Positions 1 to 9,882 of a stretch of 64,000 bases of DNA are shown in pieces; the first letter of the stretch is position 1; each line of letters begins with the position of its first letter. The notes beneath the pieces were generated by a model that saw only the letters and a program-made list of their open reading frames with translations, did no database searches and was not told the origin of the DNA. The translations under genes were made by a program, and so were the position numbers. This DNA is from Bog-473 sp963807775 (lineage in GTDB: Bacteria > Actinomycetota > Acidimicrobiia > Acidimicrobiales > RAAP-2), in the NCBI GenBank assembly GCA_963807775.1, contig CAWECY010000017.1, forward strand, positions 248,001 through 312,000. Direction: 5' to 3'.

Positions 1-2
1 AC

Positions 3-242
3 ATGCCGCGCCGACGGAAGCAACCCAGCGACAGGCGGCCAAGGTTCGAAGGCGAACGCCCGCCCAACTGCGGATCACATTGGCGTGCCGACGGCGCCGC
101 GAAGACCTCGTACCGGACTCAAGCCGACGCACTGTCGGCGGCAGATGAGCGACGCCAGGACTCCGGGGTCGACCTCAACGTGTACCAATGTGAGTTCTGC
201 TCCTCATGGCACATGGGGAGCGCCGAGGGCCGGCGAGGTTGA
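3..242 (+). CDS. small conserved hypothetical protein with C-terminal CxxC...WH motif
   Basis: A 79-residue basic protein starting at the ATG at the window edge. The C-terminal part reads YQCEFCSSWHMG, a CxxC pair followed by Trp-His, which is typical of short actinobacterial proteins that look like single zinc-knuckle domains; metal binding is inferred, not shown. Its stop codon ends two bases before the GTG of the next gene, so the two are probably translated together. No function can be assigned. The true start could lie upstream of the window. Confidence 0.55.
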   Translation: MPRRRKQPSDRRPRFEGERPPNCGSHWRADGAAKTSYRTQADALSAADERRQDSGVDLNVYQCEFCSSWHMGSAEGRRG

Positions 243-244
243 AG

Positions 245-796
245 GTGGGCACGGACGACGCCGGTCCTCCGGTCAACTCAGCAATCGAACCCTGGGGCCG
301 GCGAACCGGCTCGTGCAGCGAGTGCCGATTCAATTGGTCTGAAGACGACTACGAGGTGCTCGTCGGTCGCTGTGTACAACAGGTGGCGGCGTTCGGTCAG
401 GTCCTGGCGAAGATCGATCCCGCCGAGGCGGTGCAACCCGGCCTCTGGTCAGCCAGCCGCTACATGTGGCACACCGTCGACGTCTTGCGCTTCGGCACGG
501 AACGCCTTTGGACGATCAGTGCCGATCCGACGTTCGGCGTCCCGGCTTGGGACGAGAACGTCGTGGCCGAGGTGCGCGCCTATGACGAGCTCTCGCCCGT
601 GGTGGGGCTCATCGCCCTGATCGACGCCGCCACGGCGTGGCGACAGGCCGCGCTGGAGGCCCCGCACGATGTCCCCACGGCCCACCCGGAGGCGGGCGAG
701 ATCTGTGCCTTCGACATCGTCCAACGCAACGCGCACGAGGTCTGCCACCACCTGTGGGACGTCCGGCGCGGAGAGGGTCGCAGCACGCCCGATTGA
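245..796 (+). CDS. DinB-like four-helix protein
   Basis: Start GTG at 245, two bases after the stop of the preceding gene. A His in 'MWHTVDVLRF' and a later HEVCHH cluster in a helix-rich protein of about 180 residues match the spacing of the three metal-binding His residues of the DinB/YfiT superfamily. Members are metal-dependent, often thiol-linked enzymes or stress proteins; the substrate cannot be told here. An ATG at 206 would give a longer N-terminus but would overlap the upstream gene by 37 bases. The family call rests on motif spacing only and is moderately sure. Confidence 0.55.
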   Translation: MGTDDAGPPVNSAIEPWGRRTGSCSECRFNWSEDDYEVLVGRCVQQVAAFGQVLAKIDPAEAVQPGLWSASRYMWHTVDVLRFGTERLWTISADPTFGVPAWDENVVAEVRAYDELSPVVGLIALIDAATAWRQAALEAPHDVPTAHPEAGEICAFDIVQRNAHEVCHHLWDVRRGEGRSTPD

Positions 797-1402
797 CCCC
801 TTCGGGGTGCTGACGGTGAATTGTTGTGGACCAGTTGTCCTATGGATGGGTGAAAACGGGCCAAGTCTGACGCTCGAGAACACGTTCACGGTTGTCTCTG
901 AAACCCTCCCGGTCTCGGGAAGTCCGACCCTGTTCACGCTCAGGCGCATCAGTTCTGGCTGGTAAAAGACCCGCGAGTCGGCGAGGTTGTGGTCCGCCAG
1001 GCAGCCCTCCGTGTTAGCACTCGCGGTGCAAGTTCACACACGAAAACAGCACAGTTGACTGCTCAACTGGGCCGGAAGGCAGGCCGATATCAGAGAGATC
1101 CCAGGGGTGGTGTTCTTCGACCAGGGGTTTCAGGGTAAATTTCGGACCTTCTAAGGACTACGTTCGGCTAGGTCGGGCGAAGGCGGTCCGCTTGGAGTAG
1201 GGGACCTTGGCGAAGCGGCGAACCGGCATCGAATGGTTGGGGATGGGCCAACACGGGCTGGCGCGCGGCCAAATCGGCTTTCCATCTGGCCATTTGGAAT
1301 TGACCTTGTGCCCTAGCGCATTCCTCGCCGGGGACGGAGGCTGGTCCTTGATGGCGAACAGGCGGAAGACTCCACGCGTACCCGAGCAGGGACGGTGAGC
1401 CG
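797..1402. other. 606-bp gene-poor region
   Basis: No convincing reading frame on either strand. A short hairpin (ACCCC-TTC-GGGGT) lies just after the stop of the DinB-like gene and might act as a weak terminator. The rest presumably holds the promoter of the pilus gene cluster that begins at about 1403, but I see no clear -35/-10 pair. Confidence 0.4.
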
Positions 1403-3213
1403 GTGAGCCGTCGGCATAGGCATACCCGCCCGGATGGCGCGCCGATTGACCGTTCATCCCGTCACAGCGGCGCGCGCCATGAACCGTCGCCGACTCCAGA
1501 GAGGCAGAGCCGAGCTGAGCGGCTGGACGAAGGCTTCACGCTCATAGAGCTGATCATCGTCATCGCAATCCTGCCTATCGTCGTCGGCGCCCTGGCCGTC
1601 GGCATCGTCTCCGTCCTCACGCTGCAAACCAAGGTGTCGAATCGTCTCACCGACTCCGGTGACGCTGAGGTCGTCGCCGCCCACTTCCAGAACGACATGC
1701 AGAGCGCGGCGCTGATCACCACTTCAAACGCACCCACGAGTTCTCCGGCCGGCACGACCATGCCACCGGTTGCGGCTCGGGTTTCCAGGTGCTGGGCCTC
1801 GTGCTCGGCAACAACTCGGAAATCACCTACACGACGGCTGCCGCGGGGAAGACGAACAATCTGTTCCGAAACGTCTGTATCGGTGGGAACGAGACGAGTT
1901 CCTCGTCGTGTCACAAGACGTCCCCTCGTCCATGCTCACTTCGGCAGGCGAGACCGTGGCAGGCGTGATCCTCACGGCCAACTCCACCTCGGTCAAGATC
2001 AGTGGTGGCGGCAGCTTCACGGGCGTGTCGAACGGGCAGAACCTCACGGGCAACAACGTGGTTCCGGGTACGTACGTCGTGAGCGGGGGCGGCACACCCA
2101 CACTGACACTCAACCAGTCGCCACGTTACCACTACGGTCACAGAGGGCGTGAGCTTCCCATTCGTCGCGATCACGTGCACCTCGTCGGGCGCGGCCTGCG
2201 AGGGTATCGGTCCAACGAGCACCCCCGCCTATACGGTCAACTGGGTGACGACTGTCGGCATCACCAAGGTCACGTTCCAGACGACGGAGCCAGAGAGCAA
2301 CTACTTCTATCAGCTCGTCGGGGTTCCCATCGCGGCGGCCAGCTCGACGAACCTGGCCGCCCCCTCGAGCCCTTCCACGGGCATAGGCTTCGCAACGCCC
2401 GACCCACAGTCGTACTACGCACAGACGCTGGGTTTCGTGAATTTCGCGCCTTGGAACACCCTGACGCAAGCGTCCGGGCTGGCCAACTACTGCCCTTCAC
2501 CAGCGGCGTCCCCCACGGACCCGAGTGGTTATCTTGCGATCTCGGCCGGGGTTGCAAACACGCCTTACACCCTAAACTTCTGCATGAAGGTGAGCAGCAA
2601 CGAACCCGCAGGCCCAACTTCGGCACCAGCAGCGTGCGGCGTCGCAGCCAGGAGTGGCTACAACGACATCACCGCAGTTCCTCTCCCGACATATTCCTGT
2701 CCGCCGGGCAGCGAGGCTTTCCTCGGGAACAACGGCTTTTACACGGGCGTGCCAGGCGACCCTGCGCTCTACACGGTTACCGAGGGCTCCACGGCAACCG
2801 TCACGATCACCAACATCGAACTGCTGAGTCCAGCGGCGCCACCGCCACGAACTGGGAGCTGGTGACGGGTGACGCCGAGTCCACTGACGAGGGTGAGTCG
2901 ATCACGTGGACCTCCAACCAAGACCTGAACCTGCTCGACAACTCCCCGACTACGAACCCCCAGATTTGCGTCTCGCCCGTCGGCAACGCCTGCATGAGCT
3001 TCGGGCCGGCGGCGAACTCTCCGCCTAATTACAACACCACCTACTTCACGGGAGTCGGCATGACGACGGTCGAGTGCTCGGCCCCATCGTCTTTCTCACG
3101 GGGTGGACCACACGGGTACGGTCATGCTCGAGGCCAAGACACCGTCCTCGCTGACGGTGACCCTGGTGGGGACGGGACTCCAGGCGATGTTCATGGGGGT
3201 CCTACTGCCATGA
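1403..3213 (+). pseudogene. pilW-like minor prepilin, reading frame interrupted several times
   Basis: Near residue 43 there is a class III (type IV pilin) signal: 'DEGFTLIELIIVIAILP' followed by a hydrophobic helix, the substrate pattern of prepilin peptidase. The rest is a long, Thr/Ser/Gly/Asn-rich extracellular part that can be followed only by moving between frames at about 1.76, 1.9, 2.13, 2.86 and 3.1 kb. The last stretch ends '...AMFMGVLLP' with a TGA at 3211-3213 that overlaps the ATG of the next prepilin (ATGA). This overlap and the continuous pilin-like composition argue for one gene of about 600 residues with sequence errors. Role: minor pilin or tip-complex component. GTG 1403 is a tentative start. 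Confidence 0.65.
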
Positions 3214-6200
3214 GGCGCCGACGATCCGACAAAAAGGGCGAGACCCTACGTACCGCCGGAGGGCAGGCGGCGCTCGGAGGCCGGCGACACCTTGGTCGAG
3301 ATCCTCCTTGCCCTCACAGTGATCGGCATCGCGGGCACGGCCATCCTCTTGGCCTTTGCGACCTCCCTCTCGGGTTCGAACGACCACCGCAACCTCGTGA
3401 ACATGAACACCATGCTGAGAACGGCCGCCGCCGAGGTGACCGTCGCCGTCCAGCAGCAATACAGCACGGCGCAGGCTGAGCAGTCTGAGAGCCGACGCCG
3501 CAAGATGTAACTGCCGTCGCAGACTGCGGTGGCGCAGCACTGCTGAATCCGACAGCCAGGCTCGATCCCGCTGCCGACGACCGGCTACACAGCAACGATC
3601 AGCGGAGTCCAATTTTGGAACAGCAGCAGCTACGCCTTCGCTCCGTCCTCGCCCGAGACGCCCACCAGCACGTGCCCCACCGGCGCAACCCCGGCTGGAC
3701 CCCAGCAACTCACCGTCACAGTGTCCTACAAGGGGACGAGCCAGTCCATCACAACGGTCGTCCAAGACACCACCGCGCCGGCGACTCCTTCGGGCTGCGG
3801 CGATGCGGCGACTCAATTGGTCTGGGTAGGACAGCCCTCCAACGGGCTGGCCGGGTCCGCGCTCTACCCGTCACCCACTGTGGTGCTCGAGGACAACAGT
3901 GGCTGCGTCGAAACGAGCGATGCCTCCGCGGTCCACTTATCGATCTATTCCTATACCCCCCCGTCGGGTTCCGGGCTGTCTGAAGGAACCTTGAGCAACT
4001 GCGTGGCCAACCTGGGCCAGGGCGAGACGAGCTTCACGGACTGCAGCCTGAATAACCCTGGGACGTACCAGCTCGTGGCGACCGACCCGACGGACGGGGC
4101 GGGCGGCCTGACGTCGTTGCCGGGCAACGCCTTCACGATCAGCGTGGGTGTGCCCGCAAAGTTGGTCTTCCATGAGGAACCGGGCAACGGAACGGGCGGG
4201 GAACCGCTGTCCCCGAATCCCACAGTGTGGATCGAGGACTCCTCGGGCAACGTCATCGCGGGAGACGACAATCCGATCACCCTGGCCATCGGGACGAACC
4301 CCAGCAATGGGACGCTGTCGGGGTGCACCGCTTCGACCGTGAGCGGCGTGGCCACGTTCACTACCTGCGCGATCAACAAGATGGGGAACGGCTACACGCT
4401 TGTGGCGACCGATCCGGGCGACAACCTGACGACGCCTTTGTCTAGCAGTGCGTTCGACGTCACCCCCGGCCCGCCCGCCCAGCTGGCCTTCACAACGGAG
4501 CCCTCCACGAGCGACCTGACCGGTGACGCGTTCCAGACCCAGCCCGTCGTGACGATCGAGGACGCTGGCGGCAACGCCGTGACGAGCGACACCAGCACGG
4601 CGACCATGAAGCTGACCGCTGGGACGGGCACGGGCGGGGCCACCCTGTCGGGCTGCACAGCGACGTCGAACGGAAAGGGTGTCGTCACCTTCACGGGGTG
4701 CGCCGTCAGCCCGGCTGGCTCCAACTACACGCTCACGGCCACGGTCACCAATGACGAGGTCAACGGTGCGACCTTCTCCGGGGTCAGCTCCCCGTTCAAC
4801 GTGGCCGCCGGTACTGACGTCGTTCTCCGTCGTACCCTCCACCACCACCCCAACGGCCGGAACCGCGTTCACCGTGACGATCACGGCCCTGGACCAGTCT
4901 GGCGACGAATTTCACGGGACTGACGGGGCCCCAGACCATTACCTTTAGCGGACCGTCCAACTCGCCCAACGGCACGGCTCCGCTTTATCCTACGACCCCT
5001 GTCAGCTTCACGAACGGCGTGAGCACTCCCTCCGCCTCGGTCACGCTGTATGACGCCCAGACCACCACCTTGACGGCCCGCGACGACGGGACAGGGCCTT
5101 GTGACTGGCACCTCGGGCAACATCGTGGTGAGCCCGCTAGCGGCAAAAACGCTCAGCGTCTCGGGCTTCCCCAACCCGACGGTGGCCGGAGCGCCCGGCA
5201 GCGTCAAGGTGACTGCCGATGACACATACGGCAACGTGGCCACCGGTTACCGGGGGACCGTCAAGTTCAGCAGCACCGACACGAAAGCCACTCTGCCCGC
5301 CAACTACCAGTTCACGGCAACAAATGGCGGGACCGAGACCTTCAACAACGGCGTGACGCTCAACACGGCTGGCACCCAATCGGTCACGGCAACCGACACG
5401 GTGACCAGCACTATCACCGGCACCGAGGGCGGCATCACGGTGGCCAAAGCGTCCCCGACCATCGCACGACCCTGTCGTCGTCGAGCATCAGCATTGGGCG
5501 GAACACGCCCACGACACCTCGACATTCACCGGGGCGGTGAACTCGACCGGAGCCGGGACGGTCGCCTACAGCTACTACACCAACAACACCTGCACGACGG
5601 GCCCGGTGGCGGTCAACACGGTGACGGTCAGACCGGCGGCGTGGTGCCCAACTCAACGCCGTCACCTTCAACAGCGCCGGCACCTACTACTGGCAGGCGG
5701 TCTACACCGGCGACGCCAACAACAACGGAGCGTCGAGCCCCTGCACGGCGAGCAACAACGAGCAGCTGACGGTGGCCAAGGCCTCGCCGACGCATCGCGA
5801 CGGCGCTCTCCGCCTCGAACATCGCGGTCGGAGCGGCGGCGAACGACACCGCCACCTTGACCGGCGCGGTGAACTCGTCGGGGATCGCTACGGTCACCTA
5901 CAGCTACTACACCAACAACACCTGCACGGCGAGCGCGGTGACGGTGAACACGGTGACGGTCAGCACCGGCAGGCGGTGCCCAACTCAAGCCAGCGTCACC
6001 TTCAACAGCGTCGGCACCTACTACTGGCAGGCCGTCTACACCGGCGACGCCAACAACAACGGCACCTCGAGCCCCTGCACGGCGGACGAACAACGAGCAG
6101 CTGACGGTCAAGGCATCGCCCGACGATCAGCACGCCGCTGTCGGCGAGCACGATCACGGTCGGCTCGACGGCCTACGACACCGCGACGCTGAACGGGCTG

Positions 6201-7774
6201 GCGAACTCGCGGGACCGGCACGGTCGCCTACAGCTACTACACCAACAACACCTGCACCACCGGCAAGGTGGCGGTGAACACGGTGACGGTGCCACCAGCG
6301 GCGTCGTGCCCAACTCGACGCCGTCGACCTTCAACAGCGCCGGCACCTACTACTGGCAGGCCGTCTACAGCGGCGACACCAACAACAACGGAGCCACGAG
6401 CCCCTGCACGGCGACCAACAACGAGCAGCTGACCGTGACCAAGGCCTCGCCCACCATCACCACGACGCTGTCGGCAGCGAGCATCACGGCCGGATCGACG
6501 GCCTACGACACCTCGACGCTGAGCGGGGCGGGCACTCGACCGGAGCCGGGACGGTCGCCTACAGCTACTACACGAACAACACCTGCACGACGGCACGGTG
6601 GCGGTGAACACCGTGACGGTCAGCACCGGCATGCGGTGCCCAACTCGAACGCCGTGACCTTCGGCAGCGTCGGCACCTACTACTGGCAGGCCGTCTACAG
6701 CGGCGACGCCAACAACAACGGAGCCTCGAGCCCCTGCACGGCGACCAACAACGAGCAGCTCACGGTGACCAAGGCCTCGCCCACCATCGCCACGACGCTG
6801 TCGGCGGCGAGCATCACGGCCGGATCGACGGCGTACGACACCTCGACGCTGAACGGAGCGGGCACCTCGACCGGAGCCGGGACGGTCGCCTACAGCTACT
6901 ACACGAACAACACCTGCACGACGGGCACGGTGGCGGTGAACACCGTGACGGTCAGCACCGGCGGCGCGGTGCCCAACTCGAACGCCGTGACCTTCAACAG
7001 CGCCGGCACCTACTACTGGCAGGCCGTCTACAGCGGCGACGCCAACAACAACGGAGCCTCGAGCCCCTGCACAGCGACCAACAACGAGCAGCTGACGGTG
7101 ACCAAGGCCTCGCCGACGATCGCCACGGCGCTGTCGGCGGCGATCATCGCGGTCGGAACGACGGCCTACGACACCTCGACGCTCGATCGGCGCGGTGAAC
7201 TCGACCGGAGCCGGCACGGTCACCTACAGCTACTACACGAACAACACCTGCACGACGGGCACGGTGGCCGTGAACACCGTGACGGTCAGCACCGGCAGTG
7301 CGGTGCCCAACTCGAACGCCGTGACCTTCAACAGCGCCGGCACCTACTACTGGCAGGCCGTCTACAGCGGCGACGCCAACAACAACGGAGCCTCGAGCCC
7401 CTGCACGGCGACGAACAACGAGCAGCTCACGGTGACCAAGGCCTCGCCCACGATCACCACGGCGCTGTCGGCGGGATCGATCACGGCCGCGACGGACGGT
7501 GTACGACACCGCCACCTTGACCGGCGCCGTGAACTCGACCGGAGCCGGGACGGTCGCCTACAGCTACTACACGAACAACACCTGCACGACGGGCACGGTG
7601 GCCGTGAACACCGTCACGGTCAGCACCGGCAGTGCGGTGCCCAACTCGAACGCCGTGACCTTCAACAGCGCCGGCACCTTCTACTGGCAGGCCGTCTACA
7701 GCGGCGACAACAACAACAACGGAGCCTCGAGCCCGTGTACGGCGTCGAACAACGAGAAACTCACCGTCACGTGA
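3210..7774 (+). pseudogene. giant prepilin-type adhesin with Ig-like domains and seven 111-residue repeats, frame interrupted
   Basis: Start ATG 3210 overlaps the upstream stop. A frameshift before about 3290 leads to a pilin signal (EAGDTLVEILLALTVIGI) and a transmembrane helix. After another shift (about 3.5 kb) come Ig-like domains at about 3.82-4.14, 4.15-4.46, 4.47-4.81, 4.83-5.13 and 5.15-5.43 kb, with the pattern 'PxxLxF..P.....VxIEDxxGN'. Then seven tandem copies of a 111-residue domain run to the stop (TGA 7772-7774). Each complete copy has two Cys (NNTCTTG and SSPCTAT), probably an intradomain disulfide. Repaired, the protein would be about 1,500 residues, very large for a pilin, and fits a pilus-tip adhesin. 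At least seven frame changes occur; near-identical repeats make misassembly likely. Confidence 0.65.
5440..7771 (+). repeat. seven tandem 333-bp coding repeats
   Basis: Copies begin at about 5440, 5772, 6107, 6435, 6765, 7098 and 7432, with spacings of 332, 335, 328, 330, 333, 334 and (to the end of the last) 334 bases. The only spacing that keeps the frame, 333, is between two copies that translate cleanly. Each copy starts at a 'VTKASPTIATTLSA' segment and contains 'TYYWQAVYSGD'. The deviations from 333 are single-base gains and losses that explain why the frame is broken. Confidence 0.9.
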
Positions 7775-7813
7775 TGAACGAGAGCGGCGGAACGACAGAG
7801 GTCACGACCCACG

Positions 7814-9505
7814 TTGCAGAGTCGACGGACAGGCGAGAAGCACGGCGTAGAGCGGCGACATGAACGCAGGGAGTCGAAGCAGGTAAGGTTTCGGACAGCA
7901 GGGGGCCCTCCCGAGTCCAAACGACGGGGAATAACCATCGGTTCTCAGTCAAGCCACGGCCGTGACGACGCCGGGGCGGTACTGATCCTGGCAATGGTCT
8001 TCCTGCTCGTGATCGGCTTGCTCGTTGGTGCACTGGCGTCTTGGACGGCCGGCGATCTCAAGAGTGCCCTGAGCTTTCAGAACTCTCGGAACGCTCAATA
8101 CGCGCTTTCGAGTACCTCGCAGGTGGCGATCCAGAACATCCGGTACACGCCGCTACTGGGTTTGGACGGTTCGAACCAGACTCTGAACGCCAGCCCGCCG
8201 TCGTATTGCTGGGGTCCGACCCCAGGCACCGGAGACGGGACCGTCTCCGAGCTCACTGTCCCTGTCCCGAACAATCCTGCGGGCATTCAAGTGGCAGTGT
8301 GGTGCAGCACCGTGTGGAACCCCACGAGCGCGTCCACTCGCGTCGTCACGGTTTCGGCCTGCCTCACCAGCGTGATCCCGACACCGAGCACAGGCAGCTC
8401 GCTGACCTCCGTTCAGACGGCCGCCGCCGCCTGTGCGGCGAACCCAGGACTCCAGACGATCTTGACCTTCGACGATTACTCCGCCTCCAATCCCACACCC
8501 AACCCCGGCACGTGTCTCACGCCGCCCCAAGGGACCTGTGGAGCAGGTATGACCATCAACAGCTCGACGATCGGCATCGCCAATCCGACCGTCACATCGC
8601 TCTCGAGCACCCTGGGCCCCGCCACCGGCGGCAGCACCCTGACGGTGGCAGGAACCGGCTTCGTGGCTGGGTATACGACAGTGAACTTCTTCGCGACAAG
8701 CGCCTCGAACAACATCGTCCTCGCCGGCACCGACCCAACCGTGGCCACCGGCTCGACAACCTCATTGTCGGTGACCATCCCGCCCACCACGACCGTGACC
8801 AGTTTTTATGTCATCGTCAGCACGCCGAACGGATCGAGTGCGGCAGGATCCCAAGCCACGTACACCTACCAGTCGGTGCTCCCGACCGTCAGCAGTATCA
8901 CGACCCCTTCCGGCGCAGCGTCGGGCTCTGCCGGCGGTGGCTCGTCGCTCACCATCACCGGAACCGGGTTCCTGAGCATTCCGCCCGCGAACAGCACGAC
9001 GGTCAACTTCGTGGACACCGCCAACCCCGCGGTTGTCCTAACGGCCCCGTACTTAACGGTCAATTCGTACGTTGACGGGGTTCAGACGATCACGGCTACC
9101 ACGCCTGTCGTCACCACGGGCACCACGTACTACGTGACCGTGACCACCGCACCCGGTGGCACGAGCGCCGAGAGCGCGGCAACTGAATTCACCTTCCTAG
9201 CGTTGTATCCCATCGCGGGCACCATCACCCCCGCCACCGGTGTCTCGGGTACGTCGGTGACCGTCACGGGAATCGGTTTCGTCAGCACTGCGGGTGCTAC
9301 CACGGTCCAACTGGTCCCGACGTCCGGCAATGGCACTCTTACCGCGACGAATGTCTCCGTTTCGTCAACCGGGACGACGCTCACCGCAACGATTCCGCCC
9401 AATACCGACGGCGGGATAAATACGTTCTACGTGGAGGTCACCACGACATGGAACGGCACGCAGTATGCCAGCGGTTCCAGTGGTGCTCCGTTGTACACCT
9501 ATTAG
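7814..9505 (+). CDS. PilX-like minor pilin with three C-terminal IPT/TIG domains
   Basis: The N-terminal part holds 'DDAGAVLILAMVFLLVIG', a hydrophobic anchor typical of PilX-type minor pilins that carry variant signal sequences, followed by a pilin-like region. From about residue 255 there are three IPT/TIG (Ig-like) domains, each beginning with a 'P.V.s.sp..G...GG..ltitGtGF' pattern (GPATGGSTLTVAGTGF, SAGGGSSLTITGTGF, GVSGTSVTVTGIGF). It is probably surface exposed and part of the pilus tip or shaft. The frame opens at TTG 7814, but an ATG at 7774 overlapping the previous stop (TGATG) would be the natural start if one base were wrong in 7776-7860. Confidence 0.7.
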   Translation: MQSRRTGEKHGVERRHERRESKQVRFRTAGGPPESKRRGITIGSQSSHGRDDAGAVLILAMVFLLVIGLLVGALASWTAGDLKSALSFQNSRNAQYALSSTSQVAIQNIRYTPLLGLDGSNQTLNASPPSYCWGPTPGTGDGTVSELTVPVPNNPAGIQVAVWCSTVWNPTSASTRVVTVSACLTSVIPTPSTGSSLTSVQTAAAACAANPGLQTILTFDDYSASNPTPNPGTCLTPPQGTCGAGMTINSSTIGIANPTVTSLSSTLGPATGGSTLTVAGTGFVAGYTTVNFFATSASNNIVLAGTDPTVATGSTTSLSVTIPPTTTVTSFYVIVSTPNGSSAAGSQATYTYQSVLPTVSSITTPSGAASGSAGGGSSLTITGTGFLSIPPANSTTVNFVDTANPAVVLTAPYLTVNSYVDGVQTITATTPVVTTGTTYYVTVTTAPGGTSAESAATEFTFLALYPIAGTITPATGVSGTSVTVTGIGFVSTAGATTVQLVPTSGNGTLTATNVSVSSTGTTLTATIPPNTDGGINTFYVEVTTTWNGTQYASGSSGAPLYTY

Positions 9506-9882
9506 TCCCAGCCTCGTGGCGGCTCCAAGGGGACTCGACGGAAGACAATGAGTGGTCAAATCGAGGCACAAGATGTCTACTTTTCAACTGGAGTTGCAAA
9601 GGAGCTGTCTCCACTATCTGGTGGGCACTTCAGAAATACGCCCCACAACCCGATATCGCTATCAGAGGTTGAGCGCTGCCCATGCAGCCTCGCCAAAGCG
9701 GGAGGGGCTAAAATTGCTCGGTTGGCGCGGGCGGTCCGCCCGGGAGTTCCGCATGGATACTTGGCGAGTCGTAATTTCTCCACATTTGGTGTGGCCACCA
9801 GCGGAGCGTTGCCGTGGTGACCAATCAGACCGGGCGGGTGCGCGGGTTCTCGTCTGTGCCAAGCAAAACGCGAGGCCTCGTC
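9506..9882. other. 377-bp intergenic region upstream of pilB
   Basis: No credible gene on either strand; it is less GC-rich than its surroundings. It separates the minor pilin genes from pilB and probably carries the promoter for pilB-pilC. No unambiguous promoter could be picked out. Confidence 0.4.

Noticed and set aside
1158..1457. 99-codon minus-strand ORF before the pilus cluster
   Set aside because: No recognisable motif, and it overlaps the start of the first prepilin gene.
1770..3479. A 569-codon plus-strand open frame
   Set aside because: A mosaic of true prepilin segments and out-of-frame sequence joined across several frameshifts; not a gene of its own.
3937..4884. A 315-codon minus-strand open frame
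   Set aside because: Exact antisense of the Ig-like domains; Arg/Gly/Val-rich composition without motifs.
5440..7771. Possible CRISPR or non-coding satellite array
   Set aside because: The 333-bp units follow each other without spacers and encode a clear protein domain with Cys pairs; they are coding repeats.
9548..9820. 90-codon ORF upstream of pilB
   Set aside because: No ribosome site, no motif, codon use unlike the neighbours; another overlapping frame of similar length exists.
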